From Speluncibacter jeojiensis (lineage in GTDB: Bacteria > Actinomycetota > Actinomycetes > Mycobacteriales > Mycobacteriaceae): 64,000 nt of DNA. The translations under genes and the position numbers were made by a program. The DNA lies in contig NZ_JAAIVF010000002.1 in the NCBI RefSeq assembly GCF_029589495.1, positions 620,001 to 684,000 on the forward strand, written 5' to 3'. Positions 63,613 through 64,000 of the stretch are shown here, one piece after another (the first letter of the stretch is position 1; each line of letters begins with the position of its first letter). Below the pieces are notes generated by a model. The model had not been told where the DNA came from and did no database searches. It worked only from the letters and a program-made list of their open reading frames with translations.

Positions 63613-63808
63613 CCCCGTGATGATGATCCGGCCGTTGCCAGGAGCGTTTCCGGCGCTGTGCCCTACACCACACTAGTTAGGTATGGCTAACCTGACTGAT
63701 CGCATGATAGAAATCATCCGTGCTTGCGTGATCATCCGCCGGCACGATCCTCGACCTCGACGGGTGCGGCCCGGCGAGGAATCAACCCCACTGAACGGAG
63801 AACCACCC
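63613..63808. other. Intergenic leader with iron box
   Basis: A 196-base gap without a gene other than a weak frame. It contains the iron box at 63677, AT-rich TGATAGAAATCATC nearby, and the ribosome site of the small protein at 63809. Confidence 0.5.
63677..63695. promoter_or_regulatory. DtxR/IdeR-type iron box
   Basis: TTAGGTATGGCTAACCTGA matches 16 of 19 positions of the iron-box consensus and is strikingly AT-rich. It lies 114 bases before the small peptide gene and 65 bases after the cutinase stop, so the most likely target is the peptide gene. Confidence 0.75.
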
Positions 63809-63928
63809 ATGTCCTCGAGCGACCTCGGCTCCATTTTCGGCAACCTTGGCGACATCTTCACCGCCTTCGGCGACATCGCCACCGGATCCAGCGGCATCTC
63901 GAGCACCGTCAACGGCGACGGGAAGTGA
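63809..63928 (+). CDS. Small porin-like peptide without signal sequence
   Basis: A 39-residue protein. It begins MSSSD and continues with an amphipathic, Gly/Phe/Ile-rich segment (LGSIFGNLGDIFTAFGDIA), then SSGISSTVNGDGK. GGAG eight bases before ATG 63809 supports the start. It has no signal peptide and no Cys. Size, the Ser-rich start, the amphipathic helix and a tandem follow-on gene (next ATG at 63998) resemble corynebacterial PorA/PorH, which are O-mycoloylated outer-membrane channel peptides. The similarity is one of style, not demonstrated homology. Confidence 0.6.
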   Translation: MSSSDLGSIFGNLGDIFTAFGDIATGSSGISSTVNGDGK

Positions 63929-63933
63929 TCGGC

Positions 63934-63964
63934 CGGCCGGCCCCGCACGGAGCGGGGTCGGCCG
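63934..63964 (+). terminator. Hairpin between small peptide gene and the next gene
   Basis: CGGCCGGCCCCGC pairs with GCGGGGTCGGCCG with one G-T pair, around a five-base loop. It starts five bases after the stop and could end or attenuate transcription before the next gene. Confidence 0.65.
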
Positions 63965-63997
63965 ACTCGAACGTTCCTCGGAGACAAACAGATCGAG

Positions 63998-64000
63998 ATG
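63998..64000 (+). CDS. Probable start codon of the next gene, cut by the window edge
   Basis: ATG at the last three bases, with CGGAG about 14 bases upstream. Only the start codon is visible, so nothing can be said of the product except that it lies directly downstream of the small peptide gene. Confidence 0.3.

Overview
The window is high-GC actinobacterial chromosome. The lineage is almost certainly a mycolic-acid-containing member of the Mycobacteriales (Rhodococcus, Nocardia, Gordonia, Williamsia or a relative). The evidence is a cutinase-family enzyme, mycothiol-type DinB and F420-type LLM proteins, a DUF222/HNH (13E12-type) gene, a BfrB-type ferritin pair, DtxR/IdeR-like iron boxes, and a gene order that, from memory, follows the M. 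tuberculosis Rv3814c-Rv3846 block. The genus cannot be fixed from sequence alone. No tRNA, rRNA, CRISPR array or intact insertion sequence was seen.

Layout. 1-11.7 kb is conserved backbone: an acyltransferase (cut by the window edge), a metallo-beta-lactamase/Rieske fusion, a secreted lipase, two surface proteins, a DMT-type membrane protein, serS, an ankyrin protein, a septum-formation-domain protein, a mini-metallopeptidase, a histidine phosphatase and pheA. 11.8-24.1 kb is an accessory catabolic stretch: an NTF2-like protein, a DUF222/HNH gene, a MarR-controlled extradiol dioxygenase with an SDR, a HAD dehalogenase, gluconokinase next to a decayed zwf, a TetR/PAP2 pair, a quinone reductase, and an SDR/esterase/LysR group. 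24.2-29.3 kb is an iron and envelope block: an iron box, a DUF2470 protein, a CPBP protease, an LCP ligase and two tandem ferritins. 29.3-37.7 kb holds secreted and membrane proteins, a TRIC channel, an acyltransferase, and a four-gene run rhodanese-DUF4328-glpQ-DUF5926.

37.8-42.8 kb has a DnaA-box-like cluster, an LLM oxidoreductase, a GH3 enzyme, a CFA-type methyltransferase and an SRPBCC protein. 42.9-48.3 kb is a complete histidine utilisation set (hutH facing hutU-hutI-hutG). 48.3-56.4 kb has an ABC exporter, a variant RtcB, a double-FHA ABCG exporter, msrA and a second acyltransferase, with short tandem repeats between them. 56.5-64 kb has sodA, a DUF2505 protein, an ArsR/MFS pair with two clear operators, small lipoprotein and membrane genes, an SDR, a DinB protein, a cutinase, and a 39-residue porin-like peptide gene behind an iron box.

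The genes most worth a second look are the RtcB lacking the metal-binding Cys, the small peptide gene under a putative iron box at the right end, the cluster of DnaA-like boxes, a near-parS palindrome, and the internally deleted zwf that keeps an open frame.
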